From assembly GCA_016710465.1 (NCBI GenBank), contig JADJVS010000016.1:620001-684000 (forward strand): 64,000 bases of DNA. Reading direction: 5' to 3'. The notes under the pieces are model-generated. The model was not told the DNA's origin. It saw only the letters and a program-made list of their open reading frames with translations, and did no database searches. This DNA comes from Sulfuritalea sp. GTDB lineage: Bacteria; Pseudomonadota; Gammaproteobacteria; Burkholderiales; Rhodocyclaceae. This document shows, in pieces, positions 25,355-34,411 of the stretch (the stretch's first letter is position 1; each line of letters begins with the position of its first letter). The position numbers were made by a program, and so were the translations under genes.

Positions 25355-27451
25355 CTAATCCACCTTTACGCGCCGGGCGCTCGACCCGCGACGCTGCCGC
25401 GTGATCTCGCGGTCGATCAGCCATTCGCCACCGACCTTGACCCACTGCAGCGCCTTGCGCGTGGTATCGCGATACGCATCGGAGCGATATGTCTGGACGA
25501 ACTCGGTGATCAAAACGTTGGGAGCCTCCTTACGCAAGCGGACGTTCCCGATTTCGACCTTGATCCGCGCACTGCTCGCCAAACGCGTCTCGCGCTGCCG
25601 CGCCCAGGCTTCCCGGCTTGAGCCATCGGTTGGCACGAAGGAAGGCGCATAGAAACTGGCGTAGTTGTCAAAGCGACCGGACGACCACGCGGCCGCCCAC
25701 GCGGCCACTTTTTCCACCATGCCTTCACTATCCCCCCCCCGCGGTGCAAGCCTGTCCGGGCGCCTGTCACGAGACTTGATGCCATTCGCCGCCATCAACT
25801 GCAGCGCCGCATCGGATTCGACCTGAGCCGGCGGCACGGACGCGGGCGCGACCGCGGCCAGCGACAATACCGGCTTCGGCGGCGGCTCGCGCAACGCGGC
25901 CGGCGAAGCCATGCCGCCACTCCGCGCCGGCGGCATCGGCGGCGGATAGGACAAAGGTGCCGCCGCGGGCGGGTTGGGCGCCGGCATGGGTGGTGGAACA
26001 GCGGGCACTTGCGGCGCCTGCGGCTTGTTCGCTTCCAGCAGGGCCAGAGCACGCGCCGTCAAGGCCTCCAGATCCACAAGATAGGCGCCAGGCGCATGCG
26101 GCGGACAGATATCCCCGCCACCGTCGAGTTCACGCTTGATGGCATCGTCTAGGCCGCGCGGGCGCACGCCGAGGAATTCAAGCAAACGGCCAATACCGGC
26201 CTGGGTACGCAAATAGGCGATGCCCAGATCCATGTCGGAATTCACGGCCGTGCGCCTGGCATTGAGGAGTTCGTTTTCCGTATCAAGCAGGTCGAGCAGG
26301 GAACGCTGGCCGATATTGAACTGCGCCTTGTAGGCATCCCGCGTCTTTTCGATCGAACCAACCTGCAAGTCAAGATTGGAAAGTTGCGCACGCAGGCGTT
26401 CAACGTCGTTGTAAGCGATGGCCAAGGTCTGCCGGATGTCGCGGCAGGCCTTGTCGCGCAGGTCCAGCGCGAGGTTCTTGCGTTCGGCATAGACTTTCTG
26501 CCGCGCCACGTCGGCGCCGCCGTTGAAGATGTTGTAGCTGAGAACCACTTCGGCGGTATTGTTCTGCCGCGTTCCCACGGTTCCCTGGTAATTGTCGGTG
26601 GTCTCGTTGCGCATCCGCAGGTCGAGTCGTGGAAACAGGCTGGCTCGCCTCAATTCGATATCGTGCTGGGCCGATTCGAGGTTCTCGACCGCGGCACGCA
26701 GGGCAGGATTCTGGTGGATCGCCAGCTTCAGGGCCTCCGGTTCGCTGACCGGAAAATCCGTCGACAATCCGGAGGGAGGAAAGAGAACCGGCGGCGGCGG
26801 CTCGCCGACCAGGCGAATGAAGCGCGCCGTCACGTCGTGAAGGTTCGCCGCCTCGGTGTTCAGGTTGAGTTCGGCGAGCGCCAGACGACTTGCCGCATGC
26901 TCCACATCCACGCGCCTGCCGGCGCCACTCTGGGCACGGCGCAACAACTGTTCATAACTGGCGCGGTGTTCGACGTAGTTGTTTTCTGCAAGCAGCAGCA
27001 GCAGACGGTAGCGCATCACATCGTAGTACGCGCGCCCCGCTTCGAGCGCCGCGTTTTCAGCGGCGTCGACCAGCTCGAAATAGCGGGTCAGTCGCGCCTT
27101 GTCAAGCCGGTTGACGTCGCTCGCCGTGGCGAAGCCGTCGTAAAGCATCTGGTTCAGCGTCAGTGTTTGGCCGCCACGAGTGAAATTGCGATCGGCAACC
27201 CCGGGCTGCCTCAAGAATTCACGGCCGGTGCCGTAGGTATAGTCGATCTTGGGAAAAAACCCCGCGCGCGCGACATCGACATCGCCGACGGCCGATTTGA
27301 AGGTATGCCATTTCGAAAGAACCTCCGGATTGCCGAGAACGACTTTCTGCACCACCTCGCGCAAGGTAAGGTGAGCGGCAGCCAGCGCGTGACCTGCCTG
27401 GACGGCAAGCACGACCATCACGACCCCACTGCCTCGTTTCCATGCCTTCAT
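25355..27451 (-). CDS. TolC-family outer membrane channel with C-terminal NTF2-like domain (LapE role)
   Basis: 698 aa. A signal peptide (MKAWKRGSGVV..., cleavage near AHALAA) leads to two TolC repeats, about residues 25-445. The sequence contains TLNQMLYDGFATASDVNRLD and its echo LSYNIFNGGADVARQKVYAE, plus FNIGQRSLLDLLDTENEL, typical of type I secretion channels. A Pro/Ala-rich linker (about 470-545) joins an NTF2-like domain (about 575-690), which contains AAWSSGRFDNYASFY, then VLITEFVQTYRSDAYRDTT, and WVKVGGEWLIDREI. Ordinary TolC/LapE proteins stop at about 450 residues. The linker/domain border holds a G9 run (25732-25740). An upstream ATG (27469) would add six residues. Predicted exit duct for the giant adhesin. 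Confidence 0.9.
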   Translation of the reverse strand: MKAWKRGSGVVMVVLAVQAGHALAAAHLTLREVVQKVVLGNPEVLSKWHTFKSAVGDVDVARAGFFPKIDYTYGTGREFLRQPGVADRNFTRGGQTLTLNQMLYDGFATASDVNRLDKARLTRYFELVDAAENAALEAGRAYYDVMRYRLLLLLAENNYVEHRASYEQLLRRAQSGAGRRVDVEHAASRLALAELNLNTEAANLHDVTARFIRLVGEPPPPVLFPPSGLSTDFPVSEPEALKLAIHQNPALRAAVENLESAQHDIELRRASLFPRLDLRMRNETTDNYQGTVGTRQNNTAEVVLSYNIFNGGADVARQKVYAERKNLALDLRDKACRDIRQTLAIAYNDVERLRAQLSNLDLQVGSIEKTRDAYKAQFNIGQRSLLDLLDTENELLNARRTAVNSDMDLGIAYLRTQAGIGRLLEFLGVRPRGLDDAIKRELDGGGDICPPHAPGAYLVDLEALTARALALLEANKPQAPQVPAVPPPMPAPNPPAAAPLSYPPPMPPARSGGMASPAALREPPPKPVLSLAAVAPASVPPAQVESDAALQLMAANGIKSRDRRPDRLAPRGGDSEGMVEKVAAWAAAWSSGRFDNYASFYAPSFVPTDGSSREAWARQRETRLASSARIKVEIGNVRLRKEAPNVLITEFVQTYRSDAYRDTTRKALQWVKVGGEWLIDREITRQRRGSSARRVKVD

Positions 27452-27497
27452 TGGCAATGATGCGACCATGCACTCAACTATTTCTCAAGGTCGTGGG

Positions 27498-27505
27498 ATT
27501 ATAGT
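27498..27505. promoter_or_regulatory. Overlapping divergent -10 boxes between the TolC and LapG genes
   Basis: In the 60-bp gap between TolC and LapG coding regions, TATAAT reads leftward (27503-27498) and TATAGT rightward (27500-27505). -35 boxes are not evident, so the assignment rests on the -10 matches. Confidence 0.35.
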
Positions 27506-27529
27506 CAAATTGAAAATTCCAAACGCCGC

Positions 27530-28231
27530 GTGAATAACCGCCAAATCCTCGTTCAGTTCTCCAATTGGCGACGACATGCCGGCATAAGCTTTTGCCTGTA
27601 TGCCCTGTTCGCGCTCGTGGTCGCCAGAGCGATTGATTTCGCCAGCCTGGAAAAGCAGCTTGTCAGCCGCTTTGGGCCGGTGAGGGTCGTGACATTGCGG
27701 GAATGGCAAGCCAATCTCACCAATGCCAGGCAATCCGCGGAAATGGAAAAGCTGCGAAAAGTGAACGATTTCATCAATCGGCATATCGAATTCGACGAGG
27801 ATCTTTCAATTTACCACCAAGGCGACTATTGGGCGACGCCCCTGGAATCCATCGGACAGGGCCGCGGCGATTGCGAGGATCTTGCAATCATCAAGTACTT
27901 TTCCTTGAAGGATTCCGGTATCGCCCTGTCGAAACTGCGTCTGGTCTATGTCAAGGCCCGGCTGAACGATCCGGATGGTCCTCGCCTGCAGGCCCACATG
28001 GTGCTGGCCTATTACGCGACACCGAATGCCGAACCGCTGGTATTGGACAATCTCGTTCCGGAAATCCTGCCGGCATCCCAGCGCAAGGATCTGCACCCGA
28101 TTTTCAGCTTCAACAGCGAGGCCGTCTGGAACGGGGTCGCCGGCAACTCGGCGAAGGGCAAGGGCGGCACTGGCCAACTGTCGCGCTGGCAGGATCTGCT
28201 GCTCCGCGCCCGCAAGGAAGGATTCGAATGA
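27530..28231 (+). CDS. lapG: LapG-type periplasmic cysteine protease (BTLCP family)
   Basis: 233 aa. A single N-terminal hydrophobic segment (GISFCLYALFALVVARA) serves as signal or anchor, followed by a transglutaminase-like cysteine protease domain. The catalytic triad is C115 in GRGDCEDLAIIKYF, H156 in QAHMVLAYY and D173 in LVLDNL. D114 and E116 flank the cysteine as in the Ca-binding site of characterised LapG. LapG cuts LapA-type adhesins in the retention module. Start is GTG at 27530 without a clear ribosome site; an in-frame stop lies just upstream. Followed after 36 bp by the lapD-like gene. Its target is presumably the adhesin at 34-63 kb. Confidence 0.92.
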   Translation: MNNRQILVQFSNWRRHAGISFCLYALFALVVARAIDFASLEKQLVSRFGPVRVVTLREWQANLTNARQSAEMEKLRKVNDFINRHIEFDEDLSIYHQGDYWATPLESIGQGRGDCEDLAIIKYFSLKDSGIALSKLRLVYVKARLNDPDGPRLQAHMVLAYYATPNAEPLVLDNLVPEILPASQRKDLHPIFSFNSEAVWNGVAGNSAKGKGGTGQLSRWQDLLLRARKEGFE

Positions 28232-28267
28232 CCATGAGTCGCCACGACAAGTAAGGGAGGAAACGCC

Positions 28268-30193
28268 ATGTCGATGTATCGCCAACTCTGGCTCGCCATC
28301 ATCGTCAGCATGCTGCTTGCGCTCGCCGGCAGCATGCTGGCGACCTTGCTCTCGGCCCGCGCGTACCTTGAACAGCAACTTGAAATGAAGAATGCCGACA
28401 ACGCGGCGGCGCTCGCTCTGTCGCTGAGCCAACAGAACCCGGACATCGTCACCATTGAGTTGGCAGTGGCCGCCCTGTTCGACAGCGGCCATTACGAATC
28501 GATCCGCATCCACGACCCCCACGGCAAGCTGATCATCGAGCGGGTCGCCAAACCGGGCGAACTCGGCGCGCCCGAATGGTTCGCCCGCCGGCTGCCTATC
28601 CACGCCGAGCCTGGCGAAGCCCAGATCACCAGCGGCTGGACGCAACTGGGAACGGTAACCCTGGTCAGTCACACCCGTTTCGGGTACGAGGCTCTATGGA
28701 CCAGCATCCGCGAAATGATCGCGGCCTTGACACTGGCCAGCCTGATTGGCGGCTATCTCGGCAGCCTCATCCTGCGGCGGTTGCGCCGCCCCCTGCAAGC
28801 TGTGATCGACCAGGCGGTGGCGATCACCAACCGGCGCTTCGTCACTATTCCAGAACCTGACGTGCCCGAGCTGCACCAACTCGCCGAGGCCATGAATTCG
28901 ACCGTGGAACGCCTCAAACTCATGTTCGACGAAGAAGCGGCCAGGCTTGAAGCGGTGCGGCGCGAAGCCAACTTCGATTCGCTGACGGGACTCGCCAATC
29001 GCGACTACCTGATCGCCGAGTTGCGGTCCGCTTTGGACAATGAGCATTCACGGGGCGGTACTCTCTTGCTGATACGCGTCGCCGATCTGGTCGGAGTCAA
29101 CCGCCGCCTGGGGAGGGATGCAACCGACGACTTGCTGTGTCGCGTCGCTTCCACAATTGGCAGCAGCGCAGCGGCGTTTCCAGAGGCGCTGCCGGCACGA
29201 ATGAACGGTGCCGACTTTGCCCTGCTGCTGCCCGGCCAGAGGCCCGGACGCAAGTTCGCCGAAGAGGTCCTGGACGCGCTGGTCAAGGTAATGGAACCAT
29301 TTACCGACGGCGGCACGTCGGCCTACATCGGCGTCGGCGGTTTCGATCGCGGCACTGCATTGCGCATAGTCCTGGCGCAGGTTGACTCCGCCTTGATCGC
29401 CGCCGAGGCCGGCGCCGCAAACAGTGTCCAAGAGGCCGCGATCGACGGCGGGGACGATCTGCCGGAAAGCAACCAGGAGTGGGCTCGACTGATTCGCCAG
29501 GCCCTGGACCGGCGCCAGTTGCGGCTGGTCTCGTTCCCGGTGGTTGACATGCGAAACCGCCTGCTCCACGAAGAATGTCCGTTGCGTCTGAGACTTTCCG
29601 ATAGTGACGAATGGCTGCCTGCGGGACGCTTTCTGCCGGTGGCGGAAAAAATCGGAATGGTGCCCGCACTCGACCTCATGGCCATGACCTTGGGCTTGGA
29701 CGAGCTCGAAGCCCGGCGCGGGCTCCCCGGACTGGCGATCAATCTCTCCGCGAGCACGGTGGCCGAGCCCGGTTCGATTCGGGCGGTCGAGGCCTTGCTG
29801 AAAAAGCATCGCCTCGCTGCATCAAGGCTTTGGGTCGAAGTTGCCGAGAACGGCGTGTTCAAGCACCTCGATCAGTTCCGCAGCCTTTGCCAAATACTGC
29901 ATCAGTATCATTGCCATGTGGGCGTCGAACACTTCGGCCGCCAGTTCAGCCAGATCGGACAGTTCCACGACCTTGGACTCGACTATGTCAAGTTCGACGC
30001 CAGCTTTATCCGCAGACTCGAATCCAGTCCGGGCAACCAGGCCTTTCTCAAGGGCGCATCGACCATCGCCCATGGAATTGGACTACAGGTAATCGCCGAA
30101 GGCGTTGTCACCACCGAGGAATTTTCCGCACTGGTGGTGGCAGGGTTCGACGGAGCCACCGGTCCGGGAGTGAAAACAGCCACCCTAGACTGA
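28268..30193 (+). CDS. lapD: LapD-type c-di-GMP receptor, degenerate GGDEF-EAL
   Basis: 641-aa inner-membrane receptor. TM1 (about 8-30), a periplasmic LapD/MoxY-type domain (31-148), TM2 (about 150-170), HAMP (170-225), GGDEF (about 235-385) and EAL (about 405-641). W124 in SGWTQLG matches the LapG-binding tryptophan loop of Pseudomonas LapD. The GGDEF signature is NGADF (313-317). The EAL signature is ECPL (436-439), though the later VKFDASF and IAEGVVT motifs are kept. This is the pattern of a c-di-GMP binder lacking synthase and phosphodiesterase activity. Strong GGGAGG ribosome site. When bound to c-di-GMP it should hold LapG and protect the adhesin. Confidence 0.93.
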   Translation: MSMYRQLWLAIIVSMLLALAGSMLATLLSARAYLEQQLEMKNADNAAALALSLSQQNPDIVTIELAVAALFDSGHYESIRIHDPHGKLIIERVAKPGELGAPEWFARRLPIHAEPGEAQITSGWTQLGTVTLVSHTRFGYEALWTSIREMIAALTLASLIGGYLGSLILRRLRRPLQAVIDQAVAITNRRFVTIPEPDVPELHQLAEAMNSTVERLKLMFDEEAARLEAVRREANFDSLTGLANRDYLIAELRSALDNEHSRGGTLLLIRVADLVGVNRRLGRDATDDLLCRVASTIGSSAAAFPEALPARMNGADFALLLPGQRPGRKFAEEVLDALVKVMEPFTDGGTSAYIGVGGFDRGTALRIVLAQVDSALIAAEAGAANSVQEAAIDGGDDLPESNQEWARLIRQALDRRQLRLVSFPVVDMRNRLLHEECPLRLRLSDSDEWLPAGRFLPVAEKIGMVPALDLMAMTLGLDELEARRGLPGLAINLSASTVAEPGSIRAVEALLKKHRLAASRLWVEVAENGVFKHLDQFRSLCQILHQYHCHVGVEHFGRQFSQIGQFHDLGLDYVKFDASFIRRLESSPGNQAFLKGASTIAHGIGLQVIAEGVVTTEEFSALVVAGFDGATGPGVKTATLD

Positions 30194-30218
30194 CCGCAGT
30201 CGCAAGCCCGCATAGAAT
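30190..30218 (+). promoter_or_regulatory. Candidate promoter for the TPR-glycosyltransferase gene
   Basis: CTGACC (30190-30195), 17-bp spacer, TAGAAT (30213-30218), 20 bp before the ATG at 30238 and overlapping the lapD stop. Plausible sigma-70 boxes; unproven. Confidence 0.4.
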
Positions 30219-30237
30219 CCGTTATCGTTCCGCCATC

Positions 30238-33200
30238 ATGATGCCAGCCCATTCCATTCCGTCCACGCCCCCCTTGCAGGAGGCAAGGGCGCTGCTGGCC
30301 GGCAACGAACCTGCGGCCGCGCTGGTGATGTGCGAGCGCCTGATCCGGTCGGTGCCCGACGCCCCCGCTGCGTGGCAGTTGCAGGGGGAAGCGCTGCTCG
30401 CACTGGGGCGGCTGCCCGAAGCGATTGCCGCCTTCGACCGGTGCCTGGCGCTCGATGCAGGTCAGGTCGATGCCCTGCTCCTGCGGGCCGCCACCCGCCA
30501 TGCGCTTGGCCAGGCAGAGGCCGCACTCGCCGATTACGACCGTGTTCTCGTCGTGCAGCCAGGGAATGCGGATGCCCACCACAACGCCGGAAGACTGCTG
30601 GTACAAAGCGGCGAACTCGAAAATGGGCTCGCTCGATATGACAAAGCTATCGCGATACGGCCCGATTTTCCCGAGGCCATCAACAATCGCGGCGTTGTCC
30701 TGAAAAAGCTGCGGCGAATGGACGAGGCACTGGAAGCTTTCAAGTTGGCGGTAGCCCAAAAACATCCCTATCTCGATGCCCTGGGCAATCGGCCTGACTT
30801 GCAGTCTATGCCAGGAAAAGACCCCAACGCGCCCGCCATTGGCAATCGCGCACCACTCATCTGCCCGGATGATGTGAATCTGCACATCAATCTTGGGGTG
30901 ACGCTAGATGCAATGGGCCGCCATGACGAAGCGCTGACGTGCTATCAGCACGCGCTCGCCATCTACCCTGGCAATGCGGTCCTGCACAACAATCGTGGCA
31001 CCGTACTGCAGGCAATGGGGCGCGACTTAGAAGCGCTGGTGTGCTACGAGCGCGCGCTCGAACTCAATCCGGATTACCCTGACGCCCTCAATAACCTTGG
31101 CGCGGTGCATGAAGCCTTCGACCGCCACTCCGAGGCGGAAGCCAGCATACGCAAGGCGCTTCGAATTGATCCTGCCAAGAGTAACGCCCATTTAAACCTC
31201 AGCCTGGTGTTGCTGGGCATGGGGCAATTCGAGGAGGGCTGGCGCGAACACGAATGGCGCTGGAAGCTCGACAAATTCCAAGGCTTCATCTATGGTTTCA
31301 AGCAACCGCGTTGGGATGGTTCACAGGCACTCGACGGCAAGACCATCCTCCTCACCGCCGAGCAAGGTTTCGGCGATTCGATACAGTTCCTGCGTTACGC
31401 GCAGATCCTGCAGCGACGTGGCGCCAGGATACTGTTGCTGGTACCACGGCCCCTGATCGAGTTGTTCGCCGGCAGCCTTCCTGTCGCCGGCGTTTTCAAT
31501 GCAACGGCCGACTTGCCTGCATTTGACTTCCATATACCGCTACTGAGCCTGCCCTTGGCCTTGGGTACGACCATGGAAACCATACCGGCCGAGATTCCCT
31601 ACCTGAAACCAACTCTCAGTCGGCTACTTGCCTGGCAGCGGAAGCTCACGCCTCGATCGACAACCCGTGTTGGCCTGGTGTGGGCCGGCAACCCAACCCA
31701 CGCCAACAACATGCGTCGTTCGCTTTCCCTGGCGGCGCTGGAACCACTGTTGGCGATCACATCCTGCGAATTCGTTGTACTACAAAAGGATATCTCGGCC
31801 GAGGACCGCCGCGTCCTCGATGCACACCCGGAACTCGTGGTGGTCGGCGAGCAATTCACGGACTTCTCCGATACCGCTGCGGTCATGTCGATGCTGGACC
31901 TTGTCATTTCCGTTGACACCTCGGTCGCCCATCTGGCCGGTGCCATGGGCAAGCCGGTCTGGATCCTGATCCCGCCAATGGCCGACTGGCGCTGGCTCCA
32001 TGATCGCGCCGATAGTCCATGGTATCCCACGGCACGACTATACCGCCGAGCCTACGAGGTGGAATTGGACGTGGTCATCCGTCAGGTCGCCCACGACCTG
32101 GCAGCCTTCCGCCCTGACGCCGAATCGTCGGCGCCGAGCAAGCTCGTCGCCGGACCGACCGAGGCGCTCAAGGCCGCCACGTTCCTCCACAACAACGGCC
32201 AGATGGACGACGCCATCGCGATCTACCTCGGCGTGCTTCAGATCGAACCCGGAAATTTCGACGCCAATCACCTGCTCGGAGTAGCCCGACGCGCCCAGGG
32301 GCGCTTTGCCGAAGCCGAGGAATTGATCCTCCGCGCACTCAATTCCCGACCGAACAACCTGCCCGCGCTCAGAAACCTTGCGCGGGTCCAGGCGTGCCTC
32401 GGCAAGCACGGGCTCGCGGTGGAAACCACCGCCCGCATCATCGAACGCGACCCTGCGGCGGCCGAAGCCTGGTCCGATCAGGCGGTATCGCTGATCGCAC
32501 TGAAGCGCCATGACGAGGCGCTTGCCAGCCTCGATCACACCCTTGAACTCAAGCCAGATCATGTCCATGCACTGAACAATCGCGGCGTGGTCCTGATGCA
32601 TCTGGAAAGACATGATGAAGCCCTGTCCAGCCTCGACCGGGCACTCGCGCTCCAACCCGGATTTGCGGATGCCATCAGCAACCGCGGACTTGCTCTGCTG
32701 GGCCTGCAGCGCGCCCCCGATGCCGTGGCGAACTACCGCAAGGGCCTCGACCTTCATCCCGGATCGACCACCCTGCTGAGTAACCTCGGCATAGCGCAGA
32801 TGGCGCTCAACCACCACATCGAGGCGATAGACAGCTTTCGCCGGATTCTCGCCATCGACCCGGAACACCTCGACGCGAACTGGAATCTGAGCCTCTCCCT
32901 GCTAGCGATTGGAGACTACCCAAATGGCTGGCGGCAGTACGAATGGCGCTGGAAGCGGGTGGAAATGGCACCCCATAAGCGCAGTTTTCACGTTCCGCAA
33001 TGGACAGGGGCGCAGGCCCTTGCCGGCCGCAGCCTGCTGATTCACTTCGAACAAGCATTTGGCGACACGGTGCAGTTCCTGCGCTATGTGCGCCCTCTGT
33101 CCGCGGCCGGTGCAAGGATCATCCTCGCCGTCCCGGAAGCCCTGCGGCGCCTGGTGCAGGCGAGCTTTCCCGAAGCGGGCGTCTTCTGCGGCGATGAAGT

Positions 33201-33816
33201 GCTGCCACCCTTCGATTTTCACTGTCCCCTGCTCAGCTTGCCGCTCGTCTGCGGCACCACTCTGGACACAATTCCCGCCGCGGACCCGCCCTATCTGCGA
33301 CCCCCGAGCGAAAGCCTTGCCGCCTGGAAAGCTCGACTGGGGAGGCGGAGAAGGGCAATCCGGATCGGCCTGGTCTGGTCCGGCAATCCCCGCCCGCCAA
33401 ACCGCTCGATCACCGTCGAGCTGATGCGGCCTTTGCTCGATATTCCGGGAACCGAGTTCTACGGCCTGCAAAAAGACGTCCGCGAAGGTGACGCCAGGCA
33501 ACTCGAATCGCTGCCGAAAGTGAAGATGATCGGGGATCAGTTCGCCGACTTTGGCGATACCGCCGCCGCCATCAGCCTGCTGGACCTTGTCATTTCTGTC
33601 GACACGTCAGTCGCCCATCTTGCCGGCGCCCTGGGCAAGCCGGTGTGGATCATCCTGCCTTTTGCCGCCGACTGGCGCTGGCTGACGGACAGGGACGACA
33701 GCCCCTGGTATCCCACAGCCCGATTGTTCCGCCACCAGGACGTACACGCACAGCAGGAAACCCTGCGGCAGGTCGCGATCGCCCTCGCCGTTTTTTGCAG
33801 ACAGCCGAAGAAATGA
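30238..33816 (+). CDS. Tandem TPR-glycosyltransferase protein (two complete modules)
   Basis: 1192 aa with no signal peptide, so cytoplasmic. TPR block 1 (about residues 10-335) is followed by a glycosyltransferase-like domain with Rossmann features (about 364-624). TPR block 2 (about 638-894) is followed by a second such domain (about 921-1187). Both halves share GWREHEWRWK / GWRQYEWRWK, AEQGFGDSIQFLRYA / FEQAFGDTVQFLRYV and LDLVISVDTSVAHLAGA. This is the TPR-fused glycosyltransferase family that resembles ADP-heptose transferases and O-GlcNAc-type enzymes. Motif GLVWAGNPTHANNMRRSL in copy 1 becomes GLVWSGNPRPPNRSI in copy 2, losing the His, so the copies may differ in activity. The start is the first of two adjacent ATGs. 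Position between lapD and the adhesin suggests adhesin glycosylation; that is inference. Confidence 0.85.
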   Translation: MMPAHSIPSTPPLQEARALLAGNEPAAALVMCERLIRSVPDAPAAWQLQGEALLALGRLPEAIAAFDRCLALDAGQVDALLLRAATRHALGQAEAALADYDRVLVVQPGNADAHHNAGRLLVQSGELENGLARYDKAIAIRPDFPEAINNRGVVLKKLRRMDEALEAFKLAVAQKHPYLDALGNRPDLQSMPGKDPNAPAIGNRAPLICPDDVNLHINLGVTLDAMGRHDEALTCYQHALAIYPGNAVLHNNRGTVLQAMGRDLEALVCYERALELNPDYPDALNNLGAVHEAFDRHSEAEASIRKALRIDPAKSNAHLNLSLVLLGMGQFEEGWREHEWRWKLDKFQGFIYGFKQPRWDGSQALDGKTILLTAEQGFGDSIQFLRYAQILQRRGARILLLVPRPLIELFAGSLPVAGVFNATADLPAFDFHIPLLSLPLALGTTMETIPAEIPYLKPTLSRLLAWQRKLTPRSTTRVGLVWAGNPTHANNMRRSLSLAALEPLLAITSCEFVVLQKDISAEDRRVLDAHPELVVVGEQFTDFSDTAAVMSMLDLVISVDTSVAHLAGAMGKPVWILIPPMADWRWLHDRADSPWYPTARLYRRAYEVELDVVIRQVAHDLAAFRPDAESSAPSKLVAGPTEALKAATFLHNNGQMDDAIAIYLGVLQIEPGNFDANHLLGVARRAQGRFAEAEELILRALNSRPNNLPALRNLARVQACLGKHGLAVETTARIIERDPAAAEAWSDQAVSLIALKRHDEALASLDHTLELKPDHVHALNNRGVVLMHLERHDEALSSLDRALALQPGFADAISNRGLALLGLQRAPDAVANYRKGLDLHPGSTTLLSNLGIAQMALNHHIEAIDSFRRILAIDPEHLDANWNLSLSLLAIGDYPNGWRQYEWRWKRVEMAPHKRSFHVPQWTGAQALAGRSLLIHFEQAFGDTVQFLRYVRPLSAAGARIILAVPEALRRLVQASFPEAGVFCGDEVLPPFDFHCPLLSLPLVCGTTLDTIPAADPPYLRPPSESLAAWKARLGRRRRAIRIGLVWSGNPRPPNRSITVELMRPLLDIPGTEFYGLQKDVREGDARQLESLPKVKMIGDQFADFGDTAAAISLLDLVISVDTSVAHLAGALGKPVWIILPFAADWRWLTDRDDSPWYPTARLFRHQDVHAQQETLRQVAIALAVFCRQPKK

Positions 33817-34358
33817 CCGTAGCCATCGACGGGCCGCCCCGCCTGGAACAGTTCAATGCCGCATATGACGCCATGCAGGATCGCGTCCTGCTGCGCATCC
33901 GCTCCAGCGACGGCGCCGAGTACCGCTTCTGGATCACGCGACGCTACCTTTCACTGCTCTGGCCGATGTTGATGAAAATGGCCGACGGCTTCAGCGCGCG
34001 CAAGTCGGGCGATCCCATTGCCCGATCGACCCTGGCCGAACTCGCGCACGGCGAAGCAGTCGGCCAGGCGGATTTTTCCAGCCAGTACCAGGAAGGCTCG
34101 CTGTTTCCGCTCGGGCCGGATCCGGTGCTATTGGCAAAGATTTCTCTCAGGCCATTGGCCGGTGAAACACAGACCCTCGTTCTGCTACCGGCACAGGGAC
34201 AGGGCATCAATCTCGACCTTGACGAAAAGCTGGTGCACATTCTCGCCCGGCTGCTGCAGCAGGCCGCCACGGCCGCCGAATGGGGCCTGAGACTTGAGGT
34301 CACACCGGGAATGCCGGGCGCCGATCCGACGACGGCAAGCCCACGGCGCCTCCATTAG
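33813..34358 (+). CDS. Hypothetical protein, unrecognised, coupled to the TPR-glycosyltransferase
   Basis: 181 aa from the ATG at 33813, overlapping the upstream stop as ATGA, so translationally coupled. No signal peptide or membrane helix. Visible features: YRFWITRRYLSLLWPMLMKM (residues about 34-53), which looks like a hydrophobic surface helix; a probable beta strand around TQTLVLLPAQGQGINLDLDE; and a low-complexity end. I do not recognise the family. Coupling implies it serves the glycosyltransferase or the adhesin. Convergent with the adhesin gene; 53 bp between them show no clear terminator. Confidence 0.75.
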   Translation: MTVAIDGPPRLEQFNAAYDAMQDRVLLRIRSSDGAEYRFWITRRYLSLLWPMLMKMADGFSARKSGDPIARSTLAELAHGEAVGQADFSSQYQEGSLFPLGPDPVLLAKISLRPLAGETQTLVLLPAQGQGINLDLDEKLVHILARLLQQAATAAEWGLRLEVTPGMPGADPTTASPRRLH

Positions 34359-34411
34359 GTGCAATTCGCCGTCCCTCCAGCGCCGACTCTTCGTTGCACG
34401 CCGGTTGTGGC

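Noticed and set aside
34359..34411. Inverted repeat GTGCAA/TTGCAC between the convergent genes as a terminator
   Set aside because: Six-bp arms with a 29-nt loop and no U-run are not a credible intrinsic terminator.
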